Of a stretch of DNA of 64,000 nucleotides, positions 42,485 to 51,400 are shown piece after piece. The notes beneath the pieces were generated by a model, which was not told the DNA's origin, did not search any database, and worked only from the letters and a program-made list of their open reading frames with translations. The translations under genes and the position numbers were made by a program. The stretch spans positions 147,093-211,092 of the forward strand of contig NZ_QNRE01000015.1 of assembly GCF_003315035.1 (NCBI RefSeq), given 5' to 3'. Position 1 is the first letter of the stretch. The number at the start of each line of letters is the position of its first letter. The DNA is from Nocardia puris. GTDB lineage: Bacteria; Actinomycetota; Actinomycetes; Mycobacteriales; Mycobacteriaceae.

Positions 42485-44604
42485 CCGCGCCATGGCGGCA
42501 ACCAGCTCTCCCGGCTCCCGCCGATCCGGTGGTCGACCCGGCAACGGTCGCCGAACAACGCCGCGAGCTCATCCCTCGATTCGATGATCCGGTCTGGTCG
42601 CTGACATTCACCAGTGACAATCCGTCGACTACCAGCGACCGGATTCAGTGGCAGAGTTTCCCTGCGGAATTGCGTGAGCAGTTCCGTCACGCCGTCTGGG
42701 CGCTGCTGAACTTCCCGGTCCCGGACACGGTGCTCACTCGTGGAGGCTCGACAATGCGGGCGCGGCTGAGCCCTCAACGGATGTTCGACACCGCCGTGAC
42801 CTGGCGGGTATTCGCAACCTGGCTCAGCGAGCGCGGCATCACCGAACTGGCCCAAGCAACCACCGATGTCCTTGCCGACTACGGAAACTACGTGGTCAAA
42901 GCTCGTAAAGTCGCGCGCAACACCGCCACGAGCCACCTCATCGCGCTGACCCGGCTCCGCGCGTTCGCGCCTCACCTGCCGACCCGGTCGCGCATCGGCG
43001 CCCCGCCCTGGGAGACCGAAGGTCTCGACGATTATCTGCCCGCGGCCACTGCCGCCGGAGAGAACTCGACCGAGCCGATCAGCCCGGCCACCATGGGTCC
43101 GCTGCTGATCTGGGCATTGAAGTTCACTGAAGAGTTCGCCGATGACATCCTCGCGGCCCGAGCCGTGGAACAACGACTGCGGCGGGTCGTTGCCCAGACA
43201 CCCGACACCGACCTGCCCCGCGGGACACCGCCGGCACTGATCGCCTATCTCGAAGACCTGGAGGCAACCGGGAAACCCCTGCCCACGCACACCACCCTCC
43301 GAGCTGGCGCCGCGGCCACCTACATTGCCGCGATCACCGGCACCCCACACAAGAAGGCCCACCGCGTTCTGAAGACTCCGCGCTGGCAGCGCTATCGCAA
43401 GACCAACCCTGGACGGTGTCCGCTCGACATCCCGATTACCGGCCTGATCGAGGGCGAACCCTGGGTCAGCGCCATCGACTTCGACCAGGTCGAGCCATTC
43501 GTCCGGCTGCTGAGCACCGCGTGCTTCGTGGTCATCGCCTACCTGACCGGGATGCGCCCGAGCGAAGTACTTGCCCTCGAAGTCGGCTGCTGTCCCGAAC
43601 CCCGGCCAGGCCGCGACGACAGCTCCGGCGGCCGTCGTCATCTCATCCATGCACGGCATTTCAAGACCGCCCGCGACGCCGACGGCAATCATCGCTCCGC
43701 TGGTGAGCTGCGCGAAGTCCCCTGGGTTGCTGTTCCACCCGTGGTCACCGCCATCAGGGTCCTGGAACGCCTCAACGGCCCTGCCGGACTACTGTTTCCC
43801 ACCCAGCGCGGTGAAAGGCACGGCCGGTCGCTGGTTCGCGGCACCGTCGTCCAGTGGGTCGAGGGATTCGTCGGCTGGGTCAACGAGCACACCACCAGGC
43901 CCGGCCGCGGGGTCGCTATCCCCGCCGACCCGCACGGCAACATCGGCACCGCCCGGTTCCGGCGGAGCCTGGCCTGGCACATCGCTCGCCGGCCCGGCGG
44001 CCTGGTCGCCCTCGCGGTCCAATACGGACACATGCGCACGGTGATCAGCGAGGGCTACGCCACCCGTCAACGCGACGGCATACACGAGCTGCTGGACCTG
44101 GAAACCGCTCGCGCGGTCGCCGAACAACTCAGCGAGGTCCACGACGCCCTCGACCACGGAGAGGGCGTCTCCGGGCCTGCTGCCCGGCGGCTGATCCGCG
44201 CCGCACACGAGCAGCACGACCGCTTCGGCGGTCTGGTCACCACACCCCGGCAGGCCAAAGCCCTGCTGTCGGATCCGGCGCTGACCGTGTTCGACAACGC
44301 CGACGCCTACCTCGCCTGCAACTACGACCCCGGCAAGGCCCTCTGCAACCCCGCCAACGCCAGCGGGCCCACCCCAACACCGAGCCTGGACCGCTGCCGC
44401 ACCAACTGCTCGAACATCGCCCGCACCGACACCCACGCCCGACAACTGCGCACAGCCGCAGACCAGATCCGCGCCCAAGCTGATTCGCCGCTCGTTCCGC
44501 AGCCCGTCGCCGAGCGGCTCAAACACCGCGCGGCCTCACTGATCGAGCTTGCCGACACCCACGACCGCACCCGCATCACAACCACCGATCCGGAGCCACG
44601 ATGA
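42481..44604 (+). CDS. Tyrosine recombinase 3 of the trio (707 aa)
   Basis: GTG at 42481 overlaps the previous stop as GTGA. Catalytic landmarks: LTGMRPSEVLALE (Arg), RRSLAWHIARRPGGL (HxxR), QYGHMRTVISEGYA (GH..Y). A C-terminal part with LACNYDPGKALC and RCRTNCSNIAR carries four cysteines. Probably the main large recombinase of the element. Its TGA overlaps the DUF6262 start as ATGA. Confidence 0.85.
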   Translation: MTAPWRQPALPAPADPVVDPATVAEQRRELIPRFDDPVWSLTFTSDNPSTTSDRIQWQSFPAELREQFRHAVWALLNFPVPDTVLTRGGSTMRARLSPQRMFDTAVTWRVFATWLSERGITELAQATTDVLADYGNYVVKARKVARNTATSHLIALTRLRAFAPHLPTRSRIGAPPWETEGLDDYLPAATAAGENSTEPISPATMGPLLIWALKFTEEFADDILAARAVEQRLRRVVAQTPDTDLPRGTPPALIAYLEDLEATGKPLPTHTTLRAGAAATYIAAITGTPHKKAHRVLKTPRWQRYRKTNPGRCPLDIPITGLIEGEPWVSAIDFDQVEPFVRLLSTACFVVIAYLTGMRPSEVLALEVGCCPEPRPGRDDSSGGRRHLIHARHFKTARDADGNHRSAGELREVPWVAVPPVVTAIRVLERLNGPAGLLFPTQRGERHGRSLVRGTVVQWVEGFVGWVNEHTTRPGRGVAIPADPHGNIGTARFRRSLAWHIARRPGGLVALAVQYGHMRTVISEGYATRQRDGIHELLDLETARAVAEQLSEVHDALDHGEGVSGPAARRLIRAAHEQHDRFGGLVTTPRQAKALLSDPALTVFDNADAYLACNYDPGKALCNPANASGPTPTPSLDRCRTNCSNIARTDTHARQLRTAADQIRAQADSPLVPQPVAERLKHRAASLIELADTHDRTRITTTDPEPR

Positions 44605-45005
44605 CCACCGACCAACGCGGCCAGATCCGCGCCGCGATCGACCGGCTGCTGGCCGGGACCCCGCTACGATCCGACGGCGCTCTGACCGTCGTGTCCCTCG
44701 CCGCCGAGGCCGACGTCAAACGCCACGTCCTCACCCACCGTCACACCGACCTCAAAGACGAGTTCTACGCCCGCGTCCGCGCGCAAGGACACACCCCCGC
44801 CAGCGAACAGCAACTGCGCGACGAGCTGGAATCCACCCAGCGCAAACTCGCCGAAGCCCGCAAGAAGATCCACGAGCTCGAACAATCCGTCGAAGCGTTC
44901 GCACGGATCGTCAACGTCCTCACCGTCGAAAACGACCGCCTCACACAGAAATCCGGCCGCATCGGCAGCCGGACCGTCATCCCGATCAACCCCGAGACGA
45001 ATTGA
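44601..45005 (+). CDS. DUF6262/TnpC-like helper protein (134 aa)
   Basis: Small N-terminal helix-turn-helix-like part (LTVVSLAAEADVKRHVLTHR) followed by a long charged coiled coil (LRDELESTQRKLAEARKKIH). This matches the small fourth protein, TnpC-like or DUF6262, that accompanies recombinase trios and Tn554-type elements. It is likely a DNA-binding accessory factor. It overlaps the third recombinase gene by ATGA. Confidence 0.8.
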   Translation: MTTDQRGQIRAAIDRLLAGTPLRSDGALTVVSLAAEADVKRHVLTHRHTDLKDEFYARVRAQGHTPASEQQLRDELESTQRKLAEARKKIHELEQSVEAFARIVNVLTVENDRLTQKSGRIGSRTVIPINPETN

Positions 45006-45013
45006 TGTCTGCG

Positions 45014-45313
45014 CTATCCGGCGGCCTGAACCTCGTCATCGCCGAACAACAGCAGCTGCCGCAGCGCAGTGGTGCCCGCGCCGATCCGGCGCAGGCATCG
45101 AGCGCAGGTGATTTCCGCTCGCGTCGGCGCCAAGGCCGTCGGCGACCACCCCGCGACACCCGTGTGACAAAGAAGCTCGGGCACTTCCTCGTCCTCGACC
45201 CATTGCCCGAGGCTGACCGCATGCACCCTCCGCCCGGCCCGCACCACGGCATGCACGCCAGGGGCACCGAACACTGCCCGAGTCGAAGCAGCAAGCGGAG
45301 CAATATCGGTCAC
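45014..45313 (-). CDS. Small zinc-ribbon protein, 99 aa
   Basis: Convergent with the recombinase genes. The chain contains VHAVSLGQW, ELLCHTGVAGW and ITCARCLRRIG, giving a Cys/His pair and a CxxC typical of small actinophage and mobile-element zinc proteins. GTG at 45313 has GGTGG upstream. It lies inside the element's right end, so it is probably element-borne. Confidence 0.6.
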   Translation of the reverse strand: MTDIAPLAASTRAVFGAPGVHAVVRAGRRVHAVSLGQWVEDEEVPELLCHTGVAGWSPTALAPTRAEITCARCLRRIGAGTTALRQLLLFGDDEVQAAG

Positions 45314-45400
45314 GCGACCACCATACGATCCGGCACCGACAGAAAAGACTGACTATCCAGCAGCTGAGCGGCCGATGGTGATCTCTCGGCATGCCGGTCT

Positions 45401-45427
45401 TGCAACACGCCCAGACTTGACAGGGAA
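45401..45427 (-). repeat. Right terminal inverted repeat of the nested element
   Basis: Read on the minus strand it begins TTCCCTGTCAAGTCTG and ends GTGTTGCA, matching the left end at 21 of 25 aligned positions. The next base, 45428, resumes the interrupted host reading frame. Confidence 0.7.
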
Positions 45428-45550
45428 CACCGATGCGGCTGCTGCTTCTGGCCCGAACCGACAGCCCCCGGAGTACCCGTCCGCGAACCCCTCACTCCCG
45501 CGGCATTCACCCACCATGTCTGGCGCGCGGGCCTCTACCTGCCGCACTGA
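45428..45550 (+). pseudogene. Zinc-ribbon membrane protein gene, 3' part
   Basis: Continues in the frame left at 39170: HRCGCCFWPEPTAPGVPV, then LTPAAFTHHVWRAGLYLPH and TGA at 45548-45550. With the 5' part it gives YCRR-HRCGCCFWP, a second Cys/His cluster, and an intact-looking 204-residue protein. Confidence 0.75.
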
Positions 45551-46115
45551 CGGCTACCACGTTGCGCCTCATCACCTGACAGTCTCCTTCCGCAGATCGG
45601 TTACGGCCCCGTGCCGCCCGTTGCGGACTTCGTCTACAGCAACGTCCAGCTACCGTTCCGTTGCCACAATCACAGCATGCTCAGTCGATAAGGGTTGGCT
45701 GCCCCGCGCGGTCGCTCGAGTTCGACTGAGGGTGGCGGCCGGAGCCCTTGTACGGTTTGATTGAGGCGAGGGATCGAGGTCAGATGCACAGCCGATGGAG
45801 AAGTATCCATGGCTACCGCGCAGACCTCCATGACCGAGGAGCGATCCGAGCCGTCCGGCTCACGCCAACTATCCGGCCCGCACGCTCGTAGCGGCAACAC
45901 CCAATCAAGCGCGCTCGGCGGCAATAGGTCGATCCAGGACCCCGCAGAACATGATTGCCGTACGGACGGCCCTGCATCGCCGGTCCGCGCCAGTGGCCGA
46001 CGGTTGCCCCCCGAATGGCGACATCTGCCCCGCCTCCGCCGCCGGCCATCGAAGCCGCGTCTCCCGCGCCGCAAATCACGCATGCGCGTGCACCGGACAG
46101 TCAGGCTGCGCCGAC
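45551..46115. other. Intergenic before excisionase; no supported gene
   Basis: 565 bp with open frames on both strands, but the translations are Arg/Ser/Pro-rich with no domain. One frame continuous with the excisionase starts at 45951 and adds 55 residues including several cysteines; I regard it as an unlikely extension. Promoters for excisionase and integrase probably lie here. Confidence 0.4.
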
Positions 46116-46316
46116 ATGCCTGACCAGGATATCGCGGCAATTCTCAGTCGACTTCACTCGGAAGCGACCGTATCCGTAAGCGAGTTCGCTCAGCTCGTAG
46201 GAGTCGGCCGATCCACCGCCTATGCCGCGATAGCAGCGGGATCAATACCCGCAGTACGAGTCGGTCGGCGAGTTCGAGTTCCGTCCGCATGGGTTCTGCG
46301 CCAGCTGAACGGTTGA
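46116..46316 (+). CDS. Excisionase-like MerR-type HTH protein (66 aa)
   Basis: VSVSEFAQLVGVGRSTAYAA, then IPAVRVGRRVRVPSAWVLRQ, is the standard small Xis/helix-turn-helix 17 pattern. It lies directly upstream of the integrase, where it would direct excision of the ICE. The ribosome binding site is weak, so the start is uncertain. Confidence 0.75.
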   Translation: MPDQDIAAILSRLHSEATVSVSEFAQLVGVGRSTAYAAIAAGSIPAVRVGRRVRVPSAWVLRQLNG

Positions 46317-46545
46317 TACATCCCCGCCAGATTACCCCTGCCACCGCGAACCGGTCCCGTTGGCGGTGTATACGCATGAATAGACAGTGTCAACGGCGCA
46401 CAACTGGCGCAATTGCCGCGCTCCAGCACATCTGCGGGCGGACACACTTTGTCAACAAGATTTCACCGACAAATCTCTGAAACCGTTCCGCTGGCACCCC
46501 GAAACTATCGGCCAGCCAACGATTCCCCGACCGAAGGGACCAGTT

Positions 46546-47952
46546 ATGCCTACGGCGAAGTCTTCCCAGGCCGACCATGACCCCGAATCGAACAGTGAGA
46601 CAAGCCCGATCAAGGAGCGCGTCGCTAAGAACGGCCAGGTAACCTACACATTCCAGATCGACGTCGGCAAAAGTCCGGACGGTCGGCGCAACCGCCCGCG
46701 ATTCACCTACCCGACCAAAAAGAAGGCCATCAAGGAATATCGGAGAATCAAGACCGAAGTCGACGCCGGGACATTTGTGAAACTCACCGAACTCACCGTC
46801 AACGAGGCGATCGACAAATGGATCCGAGGCCGCAGACGCGTTCGGCGTGTAACGCTCGAAGGTTACGAGTACGACCTCAAGCCGGTACGCCGCAGGCTGG
46901 GCGGAAAGAAACTGCGTGACCTCGCCAAGGATGATGTCGATGAATTGGTCGAGTGGATGCTCAGCGAAGGGCGAGTCGGGCCGCGGCACTATCAGCCGGA
47001 CTCGCTTTGTTCACGGATCGCCGCGCATCTCGCCAAGCATCCCGCCGGACTTCCGGCCAGCGCGATCAAATCGGAATTTCCGGACACTGACATATATACC
47101 GCCTTGTCAGCACTCTACAAAGCGGGTCGTGTTCGGCGTCCTCGGCACGGTTTCTACATTGCCGCCGATCCGGCAACCATTTCCGGACCTCCCGGGGGCG
47201 TGAAGCCGATCACAGTGCGAACGATGCTGTCGACATTCGGCGGGGTAGTGCAGTCATTTGTCGACCAGGGCGCCCTTCCTCGGAACGTTGTAAAACTTGT
47301 CGAGCGCCCGTTGGACGAAATCGATGACGATGACGACGATGTCGAGTCAAAATCGTGGTCCCTGGAGGAAGTCACCCGGTTCCGCGAGTTCATTCGCGGG
47401 GAACGCCTGTACGCCTGCTGGCTCCTGTCCTGCTACGGTGCCCGCCGCAGCGAAGTGCTGGGGCTGCGCTGGAGTCGCATCGACGACACCAGGATTCGAA
47501 TCCGACGCGGACGTGTGAAACTCCGCAAGGGCACCGACGAAGGGCTGCCGAAATCGAAACGCAGTCGCCGGGATCTGCCACCGCCAGCGGACCTCCTGGC
47601 AGCATTGAAATCGCTGAAGATCGTTCAAAAGGCGGAGTGCCTAGCCCGCGGCGAATCCTGGTCCGACGATCGGCTCGTCGCAGTACATCCAGACGGTACC
47701 CCCATCACCCCGGAGTGGTACAGCGACGAGTTCCATCGAATCCGAGAACGCGCGAAACTCAGGCGAATTCTGCTCAAGGGACTTCGCAACACCAGCGTCA
47801 GCCTGATGCTCACCTCGGACATCCCCGCGCACATCGTCGCAGCGTGGCACGGGCACCACCCTGCCGTAACGGTCGGCATCTACTCCGAGGTCGTCGCCGA
47901 GGATCTGCAGCAGGCAGGCGGGAGCCTCTTCCCGCACAACGACGGCATCTGA
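46546..47952 (+). CDS. ICE tyrosine integrase with an inserted winged-helix-like segment (468 aa)
   Basis: N-terminal arm-binding region (VTYTFQIDVGKSPDGRRNRP), core-binding region (LTVNEAIDKWIRGRR), and a catalytic domain with CYGARRSEVLGLRWSRI, LKGLRNTSVSLM and AWHGHHPAVTVGIYSEV. The first catalytic His is not the usual residue (KGLRN). Between core-binding and catalytic parts an extra 60 residues (LCSRIAAHLAKHPAGLPASA...ALSALYKAGRVRRPRHGFYI) look like a winged helix. AAGGGA precedes ATG 46546. Confidence 0.85.
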   Translation: MPTAKSSQADHDPESNSETSPIKERVAKNGQVTYTFQIDVGKSPDGRRNRPRFTYPTKKKAIKEYRRIKTEVDAGTFVKLTELTVNEAIDKWIRGRRRVRRVTLEGYEYDLKPVRRRLGGKKLRDLAKDDVDELVEWMLSEGRVGPRHYQPDSLCSRIAAHLAKHPAGLPASAIKSEFPDTDIYTALSALYKAGRVRRPRHGFYIAADPATISGPPGGVKPITVRTMLSTFGGVVQSFVDQGALPRNVVKLVERPLDEIDDDDDDVESKSWSLEEVTRFREFIRGERLYACWLLSCYGARRSEVLGLRWSRIDDTRIRIRRGRVKLRKGTDEGLPKSKRSRRDLPPPADLLAALKSLKIVQKAECLARGESWSDDRLVAVHPDGTPITPEWYSDEFHRIRERAKLRRILLKGLRNTSVSLMLTSDIPAHIVAAWHGHHPAVTVGIYSEVVAEDLQQAGGSLFPHNDGI

Positions 47953-48098
47953 GCGGCAGACCACCCCGGACGCGCGGGTTCGCGCGGACGGGAACGAGAT
48001 ATGGTTGCCAAAGATAGCCAATGGTCTTGCAGCGGCCAGTACGCGCGTATCGGGTGGTGGGCAAAAACTGGCCCTGAGCAGATGGTTCGCGGAATCCC

Positions 48099-48120
48099 AG
48101 TGTGCCAATAGTGTGCCAAG
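48099..48120 (+). repeat. Tandem 11-bp direct repeats beside integrase
   Basis: AGTGTGCCAAT and AGTGTGCCAAG follow each other directly, identical at 10 of 11 positions, about 150 bp after the integrase stop. They could be integrase arm-type sites; this is inference from position. Confidence 0.4.
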
Positions 48121-48230
48121 ACGCGCCCGCACAGGCTGGACAGGCCGACACAAGCTGGACGTTCGCGAATGTCGGCTTCCGGGCTCCGCGCGCGGCACCG
48201 AGGCGGCAATCGTGGCCTCGACCTGGCGGT

Positions 48231-48260
48231 TTGATGCCGATCGCCTGGTCACGGTAGATT
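48231..48260 (+). promoter_or_regulatory. Likely promoter of tRNA-Val
   Basis: TTGATG (48231-48236), an 18-bp spacer and TAGATT (48255-48260) resemble a housekeeping sigma promoter ending about 35 bp before the tRNA. Confidence 0.45.
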
Positions 48261-48295
48261 CATCACCAATCCCCGTCAGTCTTCGCTGGCGGCCC

Positions 48296-48367
48296 GGACG
48301 TATAGCTCAGCGGTAGAGCACTGGTTTTACACACCAGCGGTCGGGGGTTCGATCCCCTCTGCGTCCA
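48296..48367 (+). tRNA. tRNA-Val (anticodon TAC)
   Basis: A complete 72-nt cloverleaf: acceptor GGACGTA pairs with TGCGTCC, D arm GCTC/GAGC, anticodon stem CTGGT/ACCAG around TTTACAC (anticodon TAC), and T arm GGGGG/CCCTC with TTCGATC. Discriminator A; CCA is not encoded. Confidence 0.95.
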
Positions 48368-48418
48368 CTCATGAAATGCCAGGTAGAAGCAATCGGCTCG
48401 GTGAGTCGGAGCACAGAA

Positions 48419-51400
48419 CTACGACACCGCGTGGTCGCGCAGAACTCTCCGCACCTGTTCAACCGTCGCCGGCCAAGGGCAGGTTTCCAACGGCGTATCC
48501 CGCCCGCCGACGATCAGCGGGCGACCCTGGTGGTATTCGACGGCGAAGCGGTCGTCCCCCAGGGCGGTGCGGACGGTGGTGGTAATGCGCTCGACGTCGG
48601 TGCGTTCGCCGCCGGGGAGGGGGGCGGCGGCGGAGCAGCGGGCTCCTTCGGCGGCGCCGAGGAGGCGAGCGGCGGTGGTGTAGTGGCCGGCGAGGGTTTG
48701 GGCGCCGGCCAGGCCTTCGAGGGCGAGGGCGACCGCCCGGATGTCGCCGGTCTCCATCGCGGCTTCCAGTCCGGCGGAGTGGAGTTCGTGCGCGGCGGCG
48801 GCGTCGCCGCGCAGGTCGGCGATGAAGCCCAGTTCGGCCAGGACGAGCGCGAGCCCGTTGTGCGCGCCGATATCGCGCAGCCAGTGCACCCAGCGGGTGA
48901 GGTGGGCTTGGGCGTCGTCGAGTTTGCCCTGCCTGCGCGCGCTCAGGGCCAGTCCGATCTCGGCGAATCCCTCACCGAGCCAGTTGGCGTGGCTGGCGGC
49001 CAGCCGCATCGAGCGGTTGTGCAACTCGTCGGCCACGTCGAATTCGCCTTGGAGCAACGCGATTCGCCCCAGCAGGGCGAGTTTGTGCGGTATCTCGGTC
49101 CACAGGCCGAGGTCTTCCACGATGCGCAGCCCTTCCCGGTGCAGGGTCCGCGCTTCGGTGTAGCGGCCTTCGATCTCGGCGAGCACGCCCAGCGCCTCGA
49201 TGGCCTTGAGCCTGCCCCAGCGGTCGCCGATCTCGGCGAACATGGCCGCGCTCTCCTGGGCGCAGCGGCGCACCACGGCGAGTTCGCTGCGCCCGGTGCG
49301 CTGCGCGGCGCGGGTGCTGAGGCAGACCGCGATCCCCCACCGGTTCTCCAACGCCCGGAACGTCGCCAGGGCGTGTCCGACGCTCTCCTCGCTCTCCTCC
49401 AGCGCGCCGGTGTACCACTGCGCGTAGCCGAGCAACCATTCGCCACGCGCGTATTCGAACAGTTCGGCGGAGGTCTCGTCGCCGGACAGTTCCACGGGCG
49501 GGAACCGGCGCGGATCGCCGTCGCCGATGAGCAGTTCGATCCCGGCCCGCCACAGCGCGGTGGTGGTGCGTTCGACCGGCCGCAGCTCCTCCCCCAGCTC
49601 GGCCAGGGCGGAGAGGTAGCGCAGCATCTCGGTCAACCGGCACCGCAGGAAGCCGTACCACAGGCTGGCGCTGACCAGCCGCATCGCCAGCCGGGCGTCC
49701 CGGCGGGCCAGCGCGAAATCGGACGCCTTGCGCAGGTTGGGCCCGTCGACGTCGAGTCGTTCGAGCTGGCGCAGCTGATCGGGTCCCAGCAGGGCAGGGC
49801 CCATCACCTCACCGAGGGCCGCGTAGTAGCGGGCGTGCCGGGCGCGCCATTCGGCGAGTTCGCCCATCGCCTCCAGCCGTTCCACGCAATAGGCGGAGAT
49901 CGATTCGAGCAGCCGGTAGCGCGGCCCGTCGCGGCCCTCGTGCATGACGACCAGCGACTGATCCACCAGCCGGGCCAGCGCGGTCAGCACCTCGCAGGAG
50001 TCCCCGGCGTCGCCGAACAGCGCACCCACCGCGGCCAGCGAGCAGTCCTCGGCGTGAATCGCTATCCAGCACAACATGTCCCGCTCGGGTTCGGACAGCA
50101 GTTCCCAGCTCCAGTCGATGGCCGCGCGCAGCGAGCGGTGCCGGTCCGGCGCGTCGCGAAAGCCGCCGGAGAGCACCTGGAATCGCCGGTCGAGCTGCGC
50201 CAGCAGTTCCCGCACCCCGAAGACCCGCACCTTCGTCGCGGCGAGTTCCAGCGCCAGCGGCAGTCCGTCGAGTTTGCGGCAGACCGCGGTGATGTCGCGG
50301 CAGTTGGCGTCGTCGAACCGCAGGCCGGGCACGCGCGCGGCGAACAGCTGCGCCGCGCTGGACTCGACCAGCCGTTCGACACTGGCGGTCTCGGCGTCGG
50401 GCAGCGCCAGCGGCGCCACCGGGACGATCGTCTCGCCGCGCACGGCCAGCGGCGCGCGACTCGTCGCCAGGATGCGGCATTCGGTGCGTTCGGCGAGCAC
50501 GGCCTCGACCAGCCGGGCGGCCGCCTCCACGACGTGTTCGCAGTTGTCCAGCACCAGCAGCGCCCGCCGCCCGCGCAGGAAGGCCACGATCCGGTCGATC
50601 GCGCCCACCCGCCCCGGCGGCTGGGAGCGCGCGCGGTATCCGGGCGGCGGCGCGTTGACGTCCACGCCCAGCACGCCCAGGATCGTGTCGGCGAGCGCGT
50701 CGGGACCGGGCGCGCGGTCCAGTCCGTCGAACTCGATGAACCACACGCCGTCGGCGAAACTGTCGACGAGTCCGCCCGCGATCGCCAGTGCCACCCGGGT
50801 CTTGCCGACACCGCCGGAGCCGATCAGCGTGACGAGCCGGTCGGACAGGACTTGCGCGGTGACCTCTTCGACCATCGCGTCGCGCCCGATCAGCGGATTC
50901 GGCGGTTCGGGCAGATTGTGCCCGGCCGAGAGCACCTCGCCCTCCGGCACTTCGGGCAGCAGGGCCGGGTCCTGGTCGAGGATGGCGCGGTGCAGGTCCA
51001 CGATCTCGCGGCTGGGGTCAGCGCCCCTGGTCTCGGCCAGCAGCGCGCGCAGTTCGGCGAAGCTGTCCAGCGCGTCGGCGGCGCGACCGGCCCGGTAGAG
51101 CGCGCGCATCTGGATGGACCGCAGGTTCTCCCGGAGCGGATGCTCGCGCACCAGTTCGTTGATCTCGGCCACGAGCGAGCGGTGTTCGCCCAGTTCGAGC
51201 CGCAGTTCGGCCAGTTCGCTGCGCGCGGCGATCCTGGCCTCCTCCAACGTGTTCGCCGCTTCCCGGGAAAACGCGAGGTCGAGGAAGTCGGCGAAGGCGG
51301 GTCCACGCCACATCGCGAGGGCGTCGCGCAGCATGTTCACCCGCAATCTCGGATCGCTCGCGCGCTGGGCCCGTTCCACGAAGGCGAGGAACCGCACGGA

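Larger units (their letters stand above)
39171..45427 (+). mobile_element. Tn554/RIT-like element with three tyrosine recombinases (6257 bp)
   Basis: Ends were found from the broken host gene. Left end begins TTCCCT at 39171; right end finishes AGGGAA at 45427, and 21 of 25 aligned positions of the two termini match as inverted repeats with a 2-base gap. Inside lie three overlapping tyrosine-recombinase genes, a DUF6262 gene and a small zinc protein gene. There is no target duplication, as expected for this family. Confidence 0.8.
1..47952. mobile_element. Right part of a large integrative and conjugative element (left end outside window)
   Basis: Seen: a left-reading block of type IV secretion genes (VirD4-like, VirB4-like, SCO6880-type, TrbL-like, pilin-like and a cell-wall hydrolase), a divergent XRE regulator, an excisionase-like gene and a tyrosine integrase near a tRNA gene. 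This layout is typical of actinobacterial ICEs. The left end and any relaxase lie outside the window. The right boundary is placed after the integrase only provisionally. A 6.3-kb Tn554/RIT-like element is nested inside. Confidence 0.65.
47953..48295. other. Intergenic between integrase and tRNA
   Basis: About 340 bp. It holds two adjacent 11-bp repeats (48099-48120) and the tRNA promoter (48231-48260). No gene is supported. The ICE/chromosome junction must lie here or in the tRNA. Confidence 0.5.

Noticed and set aside
45761..46123. 120-codon ORF upstream of the excisionase
   Set aside because: Arg/Ser/Pro-rich, no ribosome binding site, overlaps the excisionase start in another frame.
48296..48367. 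tRNA-Val 3' end as the certain ICE attachment site
   Set aside because: The ICE lies at the 5' side and no second copy of the tRNA 3' end is visible, so I do not claim an att site.
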